In this document: positions 34,284 to 42,326 of the stretch, one piece after another
Layout: the number at the start of each line of letters is the position of its first letter
How positions within the stretch are numbered: position 1 is the first letter of the stretch
Assembly: GCF_024436375.1 (NCBI RefSeq)
Contig: NZ_JAFMZM010000005.1
Span: 310,001-374,000, forward strand
Length of the DNA stretch: 64,000 nucleotides
Origin: Nocardioides astragali
GTDB lineage: Bacteria; Actinomycetota; Actinomycetes; Propionibacteriales; Nocardioidaceae
Reading direction: 5' to 3'
The notes under the pieces: model-generated
Database searches by the model: none
The model's input: only the letters and a program-made list of their open reading frames with translations
Told to the model about the DNA's origin: nothing
Made by a program: the position numbers and the translations under genes

Positions 34284-35128
34284 GCACCCAGACCCCGAGC
34301 CGTCCGGTCGGTGTCGACGAGCTCAAGCGAGCCTGGCACGCACTGAACGCTGGCGAGTTCCGCACCGGCCCCGGCGCCGGCAAGGGCCCCCGCGGCCGCG
34401 GCACCGCCGCCGAGGACAACTGGTCACCGGCCGACGGCGAGCACACCATCGCCGTGATCGGGTCCGCAGGCTCGGTCGGCGCGAGCACCGTCGCCCTGGC
34501 CACCGGCCTCGCCGCAGCCGCCCCGGTCCGAGTCATCGAGTGCTGCTCGGTCACCGCCTCCGGACTCGCCGCGGCGAGCACCGCCGAGCTCGGCCTGCAC
34601 CCGACCGACTGGCGTCAGGGCAAGCGCGACCACGTCCTACTCGAGCGCGCCAGCGAGGTCCTCGTCGGCGTCGACGAGGTCCCCCTGCCCACCGAGGCAC
34701 AGAACGAGACCCAGCTGACCATCCTCGACATCGGCTGGGAGGCCGGCCAACTGCTGGCCACCGACTGCTGGCTGGCTGAAGCCGTCCGCGCCGCCGACCA
34801 GATCGTCCTGGTCACCACCGCCACCGTCCCCGGGATGCGTCGCGCCGGAGTCGCCATGGACCTGCTGGCCGGCTACTGGCAGCCCGAGCAGATCGCGCTG
34901 GCCGTCCGCGGGCCCCGCCGCAAGAAGTGGCCGCGCGGCCTCGAGCACGCCGGCGGCCCCGCCGCACGCCGCGCCCTGGACGCGGACCGGTGCGTGGAGA
35001 TCCCCGAGGACCGCGAGCTCGCGGTCAACGGCCTGGACTCCCGACCCGTCCCGGCCCCCCTGATCTCGGCAGCACGTCAGCTGCTCGAGCCCGCACATCT
35101 GCCCACCGACACCAGCGAAAGCGCCTGA
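34280..35128 (+). CDS. MinD/ParA-like protein lacking the P-loop lysine
   Basis: 282 residues. After a disordered 50-residue N-terminus (GAGKGPRGRGTAAED) comes HTIAVIGSAGSVGASTVALATGLAAAAPVRVIECC, a MinD-type fold in which the P-loop reads GSVGAST, so the catalytic Lys is Ala. Later parts include LTILDIGWEAGQLL and ADQIVLVTTATVPGMRRAG. A second such degenerate ATPase exists in the Tad operon. Position at the head of the secretion operon suggests a placement or assembly role rather than DNA partition. Confidence 0.7.
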   Translation: MSTQTPSRPVGVDELKRAWHALNAGEFRTGPGAGKGPRGRGTAAEDNWSPADGEHTIAVIGSAGSVGASTVALATGLAAAAPVRVIECCSVTASGLAAASTAELGLHPTDWRQGKRDHVLLERASEVLVGVDEVPLPTEAQNETQLTILDIGWEAGQLLATDCWLAEAVRAADQIVLVTTATVPGMRRAGVAMDLLAGYWQPEQIALAVRGPRRKKWPRGLEHAGGPAARRALDADRCVEIPEDRELAVNGLDSRPVPAPLISAARQLLEPAHLPTDTSESA

Positions 35129-35166
35129 CCCGCCCGGGGTCAGCAACCCAGAAGGGAAGTCCACCC

Positions 35167-35460
35167 ATGGACGTCGTGACCGCAACCGCAACCACCGTGA
35201 TGGCTGTCTGTCCGAAGGCGCCCCCGGGTGCTGTCGGCCCCACCAACGAGATCACCAGCTACGTGCTGTGGGGCGTCATCGTCCTGTTCGGTCTCGGCAT
35301 CATCATCGCGATCGGTGCCATCATCGCCGGCCGAGTGTTCTCCCTGCCGCACGCCTCCAAGGTCGGCGTCATCTCGGTGGTGGTCGTGTTCGCCTGCGCG
35401 ATCGCCTACCTGGTGCTGCCCGGGATGCTCAACGGGATCCTCGGCAAGGGCTGCATCTGA
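35167..35460 (+). CDS. Small two-helix membrane protein, pilin-like
   Basis: 97 residues with two membrane helices (ITSYVLWGVIVLFGLGIIIAIGAIIAG and VGVISVVVVFACAIAYLVLPGML) separated by a short basic loop, and two Cys (AVCPKAP and GKGCI). Size, helix count and place before the other secretion genes fit a VirB2-like or core membrane subunit. Stop and next start overlap as TGATG. Confidence 0.65.
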   Translation: MDVVTATATTVMAVCPKAPPGAVGPTNEITSYVLWGVIVLFGLGIIIAIGAIIAGRVFSLPHASKVGVISVVVVFACAIAYLVLPGMLNGILGKGCI

Positions 35461-36335
35461 TGCGGCGCGCAGCCACGAAGAAGGCAGAAGGCACCAGCGA
35501 GTGGAGCCGGCGCCGGCTGCTCGGCATCCTTGCCGCCGCCGTCGCCGTGGCTGTGCTCCTGCTCGGCGGCCTCGCGTACGCGGTCTACTTGGCGATCGCC
35601 GGCATCGGTGACGAGGCCAGCGCGAACACCGGCGTGGCCACCGGCGAGACCGACCGCTCGACGGTGGCCCGCGGTGCCGCGCATCGCGATGAGATCGCGG
35701 CCGAGCCGATGCTGACCGTGCCCGAGAGCGCCGCCTTCCCGGCCGAGACCACCAGTGCCAAGGCGCCGGAGATCAAGATCCCCACCGGGACCGGAATCAA
35801 CGGACCCGCGTTCGTGATGACCGGGTTCCCGCACACCCCGGAGGGCGCGATCGGCCAGCTCGCCCAGATCGACCTCGCGGTGCTGCAGTCGATGAGCCTG
35901 AGCACCGCCGAGGAGGTCTACAACGCCTGGGCGCTGCCCGGTGGGGTCCGCACCGAGGACTGGTGGATCACCGCCAGCGTCCGTGCGTTCCTCTCCAGCA
36001 CCGGGATGGGCGAAGTCAAGGACCCCAGCGCCTCGGTGACCCTGGAGCCGGCCGCCGCGCTGGTCAAGGGCACCGACGGTTCCGACTGGGCGACGGTCTG
36101 CGTGCTGATGAAGGTCAGCGCCACCTACAAGTCCGAAGGAGAGATCGCCTTCGCGCACTGCGAGCGCATGCAGTGGGTCGGCGGCCGCTGGATGGTCGCC
36201 CCCGGCGCCCCGCCTTCACCCGCACCCGCGACCTGGCCCGGCACCCAGCTGGCACACGCGGCCGGCTGGCGCACCTGGTCCACCGACCACACCACCGAAC
36301 CCGCCCACCCCGGCGACACGGAAGGGGAGCACTGA
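35460..36335 (+). CDS. Single-pass conjugation protein with exported domain
   Basis: 291 residues. A basic cytoplasmic start (RRAATKKAEGTSEWSRRRL) is followed by one membrane helix (LGILAAAVAVAVLLLGGLAYAVYL) and a large exported domain with two Cys (ATVCVLMK and FAHCERMQW). The layout resembles VirB8-type proteins of actinobacterial conjugation systems, although I cannot confirm the fold. The next gene encodes a protein of the same layout. Confidence 0.65.
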   Translation: MRRAATKKAEGTSEWSRRRLLGILAAAVAVAVLLLGGLAYAVYLAIAGIGDEASANTGVATGETDRSTVARGAAHRDEIAAEPMLTVPESAAFPAETTSAKAPEIKIPTGTGINGPAFVMTGFPHTPEGAIGQLAQIDLAVLQSMSLSTAEEVYNAWALPGGVRTEDWWITASVRAFLSSTGMGEVKDPSASVTLEPAAALVKGTDGSDWATVCVLMKVSATYKSEGEIAFAHCERMQWVGGRWMVAPGAPPSPAPATWPGTQLAHAAGWRTWSTDHTTEPAHPGDTEGEH

Positions 36336-36336
36336 G

Positions 36337-37134
36337 ATGAGCAACCGGATCAACGACTCGATGGGGGAGTCCCGCACGACCCTGCTGCGCGTGGGGGTCC
36401 TGGTGGCGATCGCCGTCCTCGTGGCGACCGCCGTCTGGCTCGGAGCGCGCGGCCGGACCGATGACAACAGCCGAACCGACAAGACATCCGGGGACTCCTC
36501 GAGCCAGACCGGGCAGCAGGGGCAGAACGTCTCGGTCGACCATGTCGCCCCGGAGACCGCACCCGCAGACGGCGTCGTGATCCCAACCGGCGCCGATCAG
36601 GTCGACGGCTACCCGACCCGGTTCCCCCAGACCGACCTGGGCGCGGTCGCGCTGCAGGTCGAGGTCGCCAAGGCGCAGGTCGGTTTCGACTACGACCAGG
36701 CCGCCGCCGTCGCCGGCCTGTACGCCAACCCCGAGGACAAGGCCGTCTTCGAGCAGCGCGCCCGCGATGCTGTCGCGCTGCGCCGCCAGCAGGCCGGCGT
36801 CCCGAAGGAGGGGGACGTCCCCCCGCCCGCGTCGTACGCCGTAACGCCGATCGCCTACACCCTCGAGGAGCTCGACACCGTCTACTACGCGGTGAACCTG
36901 CTCAGCTACGTCACCCTCACCACCGCCAATGGCAAGGTCAGCGACGGCCTCTACGCCGGCACCCAGCTCATGCGATGGCTCGAGGTCGACGGCGTGGGCG
37001 ACTGGCGCCTGGTCCAGGGCAGCACCCCAGACATCGAGCACCTGGTCTCCACCGGACAGCCAAAGGCGGTCGCGCCGGGCACTCCGGAGTACAAGCAGGC
37101 CGGCTGGATCCCGATCAACGGAGCACCCCAGTGA
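36337..37134 (+). CDS. Single-pass conjugation protein with exported domain
   Basis: 265 residues. Cytoplasmic start, one helix (LLRVGVLVAIAVLVATAVWLGA), a polar linker rich in Gln/Ser/Asp, then an exported domain (GYPTRFPQTDLGAVALQVEVAKAQVGFDYDQAAAVAGLY, YYAVNLLSYVTLTTANGKVSDGLYAGTQLMRWLEV). No Cys in the exported part, unlike its upstream neighbour. It probably builds the channel core together with that neighbour. Overlaps the next gene by GTGA. Confidence 0.65.
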   Translation: MSNRINDSMGESRTTLLRVGVLVAIAVLVATAVWLGARGRTDDNSRTDKTSGDSSSQTGQQGQNVSVDHVAPETAPADGVVIPTGADQVDGYPTRFPQTDLGAVALQVEVAKAQVGFDYDQAAAVAGLYANPEDKAVFEQRARDAVALRRQQAGVPKEGDVPPPASYAVTPIAYTLEELDTVYYAVNLLSYVTLTTANGKVSDGLYAGTQLMRWLEVDGVGDWRLVQGSTPDIEHLVSTGQPKAVAPGTPEYKQAGWIPINGAPQ

Positions 37135-39188
37135 GCACCGCCGACCTCTTCCACCGGGTCACCAGGCTGGGCATCGGCGCCCTGGCGGTCCTGGTCCTCA
37201 CCACGCTTCTCGGAGCCGCCACGACCATCCAGCCGCCAGCAGCCGCGGCTGAGCCGGCGACCAGCACGGCAGCCAGCACAGCGCAGGTCGCCACGGTCGA
37301 GACCACCAGCCAGCTGCCGGCCCGCACCCTCAAGATGGGCTGCCTTGGTCCCGACGAACTGTGCGACCTCGGCGGCGATGCCCTCGAGTGCGCGGAGGAC
37401 CCGGTCGACTGCGGCAAAGACGCGGCCGGTGGCGTCAAGGACGAGATCGAGAACCAGGTCGAGGGCGTCCAGGAGTGCCTCGAAAACCCCAGCCTCACCG
37501 ACTGCGCCAAGGGAGTCGGGGGAGTGGTGCCGGGAGTCGGTGGGTGTGGGCTGCTCGACGCGATCTGCGACGCCGGGCTCCCGGGGATCGGACTCCCTGG
37601 CGTCCCGGGGGTGCCCGGCATCCCCGGTCTTCCCACCCCCGCCGACCTCTTCGGCGTCGGCATCCCCGGCCTCGGTGACATTCCCAACCCATTCGAGAAC
37701 ATCGGCGACGTCATCGCCAAGGCGGCGGCCGATGCCTGGACCGCAGCCATGCTCGCGGTCTGGAGCTCCGGCCTGTTCGTCCTGCGCATCGTGCTCACGT
37801 TCACGGAGCTGTTCTTGACCCCCGACCTGAGCGACGACGGACCCGGCAAGGACGTCTACGCCTTCACGCTCTGGCTCGCGCTCGCCCTGGTGGTCATCTT
37901 GGCGATGATCCAGCTCGGCGCCGCGGCCTTCAAACGCGAGGGCAAGGGCCTCGCGCGGGCGTTCATCGGCGCCGGCCAGTTCGTCCTGGTCTGCGCCTGT
38001 TGGTTCGGCTACTGCGTCATGATCGTCGCGGCCTGCGGCGCCATCACGAAAGCGCTGATGAAGTCGCTGCTCAAGGTGCAGACCTGGCCCGACTGGGATC
38101 CCCTGGGCGGCCTCGGCGTCGACGACATCACCGAGGCCGGCGTGGCCACCGCGCTGGCCTTTCTCGGCATCTTCTTGTGGCTGGCCGCGATCGGGCACGT
38201 CCTGGTCTACCTCGCCCGGGCGGCCTCGCTGCTGGTCCTGGTCGCAACCGGCCCGCTCGCCGCGGCCGGGCTGGTCTCCGACTTCACCCGCTCCTGGTTC
38301 TGGAAGTCGCTGCGCTGGTTCCACGCCGCGGCGTTCACTCCGGTGCTGATGGTGATGGTGCTGGGCATCGGCGTGCAGTTCGCCAACGGCGTCGCTGCCC
38401 ACCTCGCAGACGGCACCGCCAAGGCGTTCGGCACGGCCCTGCCGGCGGTCATGACGATCCTGATCAGCGTCGTCGCGCCGCTGGCGCTGTTCAAGCTTCT
38501 GGCCTTCGTCGACCCCGGCACCCCCAGCGGCGCGTCGTTCCGGCAGGGCATGGTCCTCCAGGGCGGTCTCCAGGGGCTGCTGAGCGGCGGCGGCGGTGCC
38601 GGTGGCGGCTCGTCGGCCGCGTCGACCACCGACGGCAACGGTCGCTCGTCGGGTGAGCAGAGCGCCGAGGCCTCGACCGGCGATCGGTTCAACAAGTCCA
38701 CCCAGGGCGTCCTCGGCAGCTTCGGCCCGGTCGGACAGGCGTTCGCTGCCGGGCTCGGGATGGTCAGCAGCGCCGGAGCGAAGGCCACGTCCCTGATGTC
38801 GGACGAGACCAACCAGGCCGGCGTCGGGCAGAGCACCTACGGACCCGATTTCAGCAACATGGGTGGCCGCCAGTCCGGCCAGTCTGGCGGCCAGTCGGGC
38901 GACCAGCGCGGCGGCACGCACCCCGGCTCGCAGAACAGCGGGGACGACGACTCGCCGTTGCCGACTCCGCCTGCCCCACCTGCTCCGCCCACCCCGCCGA
39001 CGCTGCCCACCGGCGGCGGACCCGGCGGTGGCTCGGGTGGCGGCTCGGGCGGGCAGGGCGGCGGCTCTGGCGGACAGGGCGGCGGTGGCGCCGGAGCAGC
39101 GCCCAAGACCCCGGCCGCAGGTGGCGGCGGGGGAGCGGCCGGAGGTGCCGGTGCAGCTGGCGGCGCGATCCCCCCGGTGGCGGTGTAG
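37131..39188 (+). CDS. TrbL/VirB6-like polytopic channel protein with low-complexity tail
   Basis: 685 residues. A cleavable-looking N-terminus (LGIGALAVLVLTTLLGAATTI) and a Cys-rich exported part (MGCLGPDELCDLGGDALECAEDPVDCG) come first, then a collagen-like GLPGVPGVPGIPGLP stretch. At least six membrane helices lie between residues 215 and 470 (for example FTLWLALALVVILAMIQLGAAA, VLVCACWFGYCVMIVAACGAI), followed by a 200-residue Gly/Ser/Gln/Pro-rich tail. The helical core and its place before the SCO6880/VirB4 pair mark it as the VirB6-type pore subunit. Confidence 0.75.
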   Translation: MSTADLFHRVTRLGIGALAVLVLTTLLGAATTIQPPAAAAEPATSTAASTAQVATVETTSQLPARTLKMGCLGPDELCDLGGDALECAEDPVDCGKDAAGGVKDEIENQVEGVQECLENPSLTDCAKGVGGVVPGVGGCGLLDAICDAGLPGIGLPGVPGVPGIPGLPTPADLFGVGIPGLGDIPNPFENIGDVIAKAAADAWTAAMLAVWSSGLFVLRIVLTFTELFLTPDLSDDGPGKDVYAFTLWLALALVVILAMIQLGAAAFKREGKGLARAFIGAGQFVLVCACWFGYCVMIVAACGAITKALMKSLLKVQTWPDWDPLGGLGVDDITEAGVATALAFLGIFLWLAAIGHVLVYLARAASLLVLVATGPLAAAGLVSDFTRSWFWKSLRWFHAAAFTPVLMVMVLGIGVQFANGVAAHLADGTAKAFGTALPAVMTILISVVAPLALFKLLAFVDPGTPSGASFRQGMVLQGGLQGLLSGGGGAGGGSSAASTTDGNGRSSGEQSAEASTGDRFNKSTQGVLGSFGPVGQAFAAGLGMVSSAGAKATSLMSDETNQAGVGQSTYGPDFSNMGGRQSGQSGGQSGDQRGGTHPGSQNSGDDDSPLPTPPAPPAPPTPPTLPTGGGPGGGSGGGSGGQGGGSGGQGGGGAGAAPKTPAAGGGGGAAGGAGAAGGAIPPVAV

Positions 39189-39252
39189 CCGATGCGCCGC
39201 ACGACCTGCCCCCAGCCCGATCGACATGCAGTGACCCGAAAGGAAACCGACG

Positions 39253-40758
39253 ATGACCATCTACGCCGACTACCAGCGCGACCGCATCGGCTGGTTCTTC
39301 GGCCTCTCCGGAGGCCAGCTGATGTTCCTGGCGCTGGCCAGCCTGCCGGCGTTCTGGGCGATCAGCCGCGGAGCGTGGTTCTCTGCGTTCCTGTTCGCCC
39401 TGGTCTGGCTGTTCATGCTGGCCATCACCGTGATCCCGGTGCGGGGCCGCTCGGCCACGGGCTGGGTGTTCGCCTCGACGATGTACGCCGTCGGCGGGCT
39501 GCTCGGCTGGACCTCGTTCCGTGCCAAGGCCACCGAGGGCCGCGCCGAGGACCTCGACACCCCCGACCTTCCCGGGGTGCTGCAGGGCATCAAGATCCAC
39601 GACGGCCCGCCGCACGGCTCGCAGCTGCAGCGGGTCGGAGTGATCCACGATGACGCCACGAAGACGTGGGCAGTCACCGCCTCGATCGTCCACCCCGGCA
39701 TCGGCATGAAGGACACCGAGGAGCGCAGCCGTTACGGCGAGGCGCTGGCCGGGCTGCTCGACGTCGCCGGCCGCACCGAGAAGGTCGACGAGATCCTGTT
39801 CATGGTCCGCACCGTCCCCGAGGACGGCGCCGAGCGCGACCTGTGGGTCAACAAGCACCGCCGCGACAACGCCCCCCAGCTGTCCGAGGTCGTCAACAGC
39901 GACCTCGCGGTGGGCCTCACGCAGGCGTCGGTGCGCACCGAGCAGTTCGTGACAATCGTCGTCCCGGAGACCCGGATCGCCCGGTCGGCCAAGGAGTCCG
40001 GCGGTGGCTTCGAGGGCCGCTGCCGCGAGCTCTACCTGCTGATGGCCGAGATCGAGGCCCAGCTGCGGGGCCCGATGGGGATGACGTCGGTCCGCTGGCT
40101 CACCTCGCCGGAGCTCGCCCTGGCGTCCCGGACCGGGTTCGCCCCAGGCGATCGCGCCGGCATCGTCGAGGCCCTCGCCATGCGGGAGAAGGACCCGAGC
40201 GTGAACGCCGACGTACCTTGGGCGCTGGCCGGGCCCTCGGGCGCGGATGCGACGGTGCGGCACTACAGCCACGACGCGTGGAACTCGATCAGTTCCACCA
40301 TCAAGCTCCCGACCCGCGGCGCGGCGATGGGCGCCCTGGCGCCGATCCTCACCCCGACCGAGTCCGGTGAGCGGCGCTCGTTCGTCGTCGCCTTCCCGGT
40401 CGTGTCCCAGTCCAAGGCCGACCGGCAGTCCGGCAACGCCGAGTGGGCCGCAGACCTGGCTGAGGGAATGAACGAGAAGCTCGGCCGCAAGACCCGTGCC
40501 AAGCAGCGCGACGAGGCCCACAAGGCCCGCGGCCTGGACGCCAAGCTGGCCCACGGAAACGCGCTGGTCCGGCCCTACGCCGTGTGCACGGTCACGGTTC
40601 CCAAGACGCTGCGGATCACCGAGTTCGGCCGTCGCCTGGACGCCTCGATCCGCCGCGCCGGGTTTGCGCCGCTGCGGCTCGACCTGGCCCAGGACGTCGG
40701 TTTCGCCGCCTCGACCCTCCCCGTCGGGATGAGCCTGACCCGGAGCGGAGACGCCTGA
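39253..40758 (+). CDS. SCO6880-type membrane protein of actinobacterial T4SS
   Basis: 501 residues. Two closely spaced N-terminal membrane hairpins (LMFLALASLPAFWAI and FSAFLFALVWLFMLAITVIPV, then GWVFASTMYAVGGLLGW) precede a large cytoplasmic domain that starts GVLQGIKIHDGPPHGSQLQRVGVIHDDATKTWAVTASI. This is the SCO6880 pattern, always found next to a VirB4-like ATPase in actinobacterial conjugation loci. The TGATG overlap with that ATPase supports a joint complex. AAAGGA precedes the ATG. Confidence 0.85.
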   Translation: MTIYADYQRDRIGWFFGLSGGQLMFLALASLPAFWAISRGAWFSAFLFALVWLFMLAITVIPVRGRSATGWVFASTMYAVGGLLGWTSFRAKATEGRAEDLDTPDLPGVLQGIKIHDGPPHGSQLQRVGVIHDDATKTWAVTASIVHPGIGMKDTEERSRYGEALAGLLDVAGRTEKVDEILFMVRTVPEDGAERDLWVNKHRRDNAPQLSEVVNSDLAVGLTQASVRTEQFVTIVVPETRIARSAKESGGGFEGRCRELYLLMAEIEAQLRGPMGMTSVRWLTSPELALASRTGFAPGDRAGIVEALAMREKDPSVNADVPWALAGPSGADATVRHYSHDAWNSISSTIKLPTRGAAMGALAPILTPTESGERRSFVVAFPVVSQSKADRQSGNAEWAADLAEGMNEKLGRKTRAKQRDEAHKARGLDAKLAHGNALVRPYAVCTVTVPKTLRITEFGRRLDASIRRAGFAPLRLDLAQDVGFAASTLPVGMSLTRSGDA

Positions 40759-42305
40759 TGCCCACCACGACCCGCCGGAACCGCGGCGGCGCCGATCGAG
40801 GCAGGGACATGGCGGCCTTGTTGTCCGACTTCGGCCACGACCTGCCCACGATCCCCCCGCTCGCTCCGGAGGCCAAGGAGCCCCGGATCTTCAAGTACGC
40901 CCCGCGCCGCGGTGCAGCCCGCCGCGGGCGCGGCTGGGCGCCCGCCACCGCCCCGGCGCAGGCCTGGCGGATGACGAGTGACCAAGCACCGGTGTTCTGG
41001 CCGTTCGTGTCCGCGCCGGCCCTGCCGCCGACCGGGGCACAGATGGGCGTCGACCAGCTCTCCGGCGGCTCGTTCTACTGCGACCCCTTCGGCTGGGTGC
41101 TGCGCGACGACGTGTCGGCGACCAACCCGAACATCTTCCAGTTCGCCAAGCCGGGCACCGGCAAGTCCGGCACCACCAAGGCGTTCTGCACCCGGATGAT
41201 GCCCTTCGGCTACCGCACCCTGGTCCTGGGTGACCCCAAGGACGAGTACGAGTCACTGTGCCGCGCGCTCGGCGTCGAACCGTTCGTCATCGCCCCCGGC
41301 TTCTGGTCACGAATCAACCCGCTGGCCATGGGCCCGCTCGGCCACGACTGGGAGAAGCTCTCGGCCGAGGAAGCCCAACGGCGCACGACGATCATCTTCA
41401 AGCGCTGGCTGGTCCTGATCCGCGGCCTGGTCGGCAGCATGAAGCTCGACGACCAGCGCCGAGTGCCGTTCGGACCCGACGAGAGCGACGTCGTCCGCAA
41501 CGCCTTGGCGATCCTCACCGGCTACGCCGCCGGCAACTCGATCCTCACCGAGACCACCATCCCGCAGCTTTGGGACCTGCTGCGCAACCCCACCGAGGAG
41601 CTCGTCCGGGCGTGCGAGTACGGGAACACCCGCCAGTTCCTCGACCAGACCCGGCTGCTGCGCAACGCGCTCGGCGAGCTGGTCACCGGCACCCTGGCCG
41701 GCCTCTTCGACGACTTCACCAACATCGAGGTCGACTGGCGGGCCCCGATCCAGTCGTTCAGCCTCTCCCGGCTCGATGGACTCGGCGACGAGGCCGTGGG
41801 CATCGCGCTGCTGTGCATGAACTCCTGGGGCCGCGGGCTGCGCGAGATCGCCGAGCCCGGCGACCTGCGCATCGTCGTGCGCGACGAGGTCTGGAAGCAG
41901 ATGCGCCTCGGCGTCTCCGCGGTGATGAGCTTCGACGCCGACCTGCGGCTCTCGCGCGGCATGGCCGGCAAGGGCGGCGACATCCAGTTCGCCAACCTTC
42001 ACAAGCCCTCCGACCTGCTCTCGGTAGGCGACGCCGACTCCCAGGCCGCGATGATCGCCAAGGACCTCCTCGAGCTGGCCGACATCAAGATCCTCGGCGG
42101 CCAGAAGCCGCGCGTCGCGCGCGAGCTCGACTCGATGCTCGGCTTCGGCCCGATCGCCCAGGACCTCGTCTCCGGGTGGGCGATGCAGGACAAGGGCCGA
42201 GCGCTGTGGTGCGTCGGAGACTCCACCTACAAGGTCCAGACGGTGCTCCACCCGCTGGAGAAGAAGCTCTACTACACCAACGAGGCCATCGAGGCCGCCG
42301 GCTGA
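40758..42305 (+). CDS. VirB4-like conjugation ATPase
   Basis: 515 residues, shorter than typical VirB4 of about 800; the upstream SCO6880-type protein may take the place of its N-terminal half (inference). Walker A is FAKPGTGKSGTTKAF near residue 130, Walker B LRIVVRDEVWKQM near 373, followed by a conserved NLHKPSDLLSVGDADSQAA block and WCVGDSTYKVQTVLH at the end. It powers pilus or channel assembly at the inner membrane. Confidence 0.88.
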   Translation: MPTTTRRNRGGADRGRDMAALLSDFGHDLPTIPPLAPEAKEPRIFKYAPRRGAARRGRGWAPATAPAQAWRMTSDQAPVFWPFVSAPALPPTGAQMGVDQLSGGSFYCDPFGWVLRDDVSATNPNIFQFAKPGTGKSGTTKAFCTRMMPFGYRTLVLGDPKDEYESLCRALGVEPFVIAPGFWSRINPLAMGPLGHDWEKLSAEEAQRRTTIIFKRWLVLIRGLVGSMKLDDQRRVPFGPDESDVVRNALAILTGYAAGNSILTETTIPQLWDLLRNPTEELVRACEYGNTRQFLDQTRLLRNALGELVTGTLAGLFDDFTNIEVDWRAPIQSFSLSRLDGLGDEAVGIALLCMNSWGRGLREIAEPGDLRIVVRDEVWKQMRLGVSAVMSFDADLRLSRGMAGKGGDIQFANLHKPSDLLSVGDADSQAAMIAKDLLELADIKILGGQKPRVARELDSMLGFGPIAQDLVSGWAMQDKGRALWCVGDSTYKVQTVLHPLEKKLYYTNEAIEAAG

Positions 42306-42326
42306 GGCGCCCGGGACTGACCTGTC

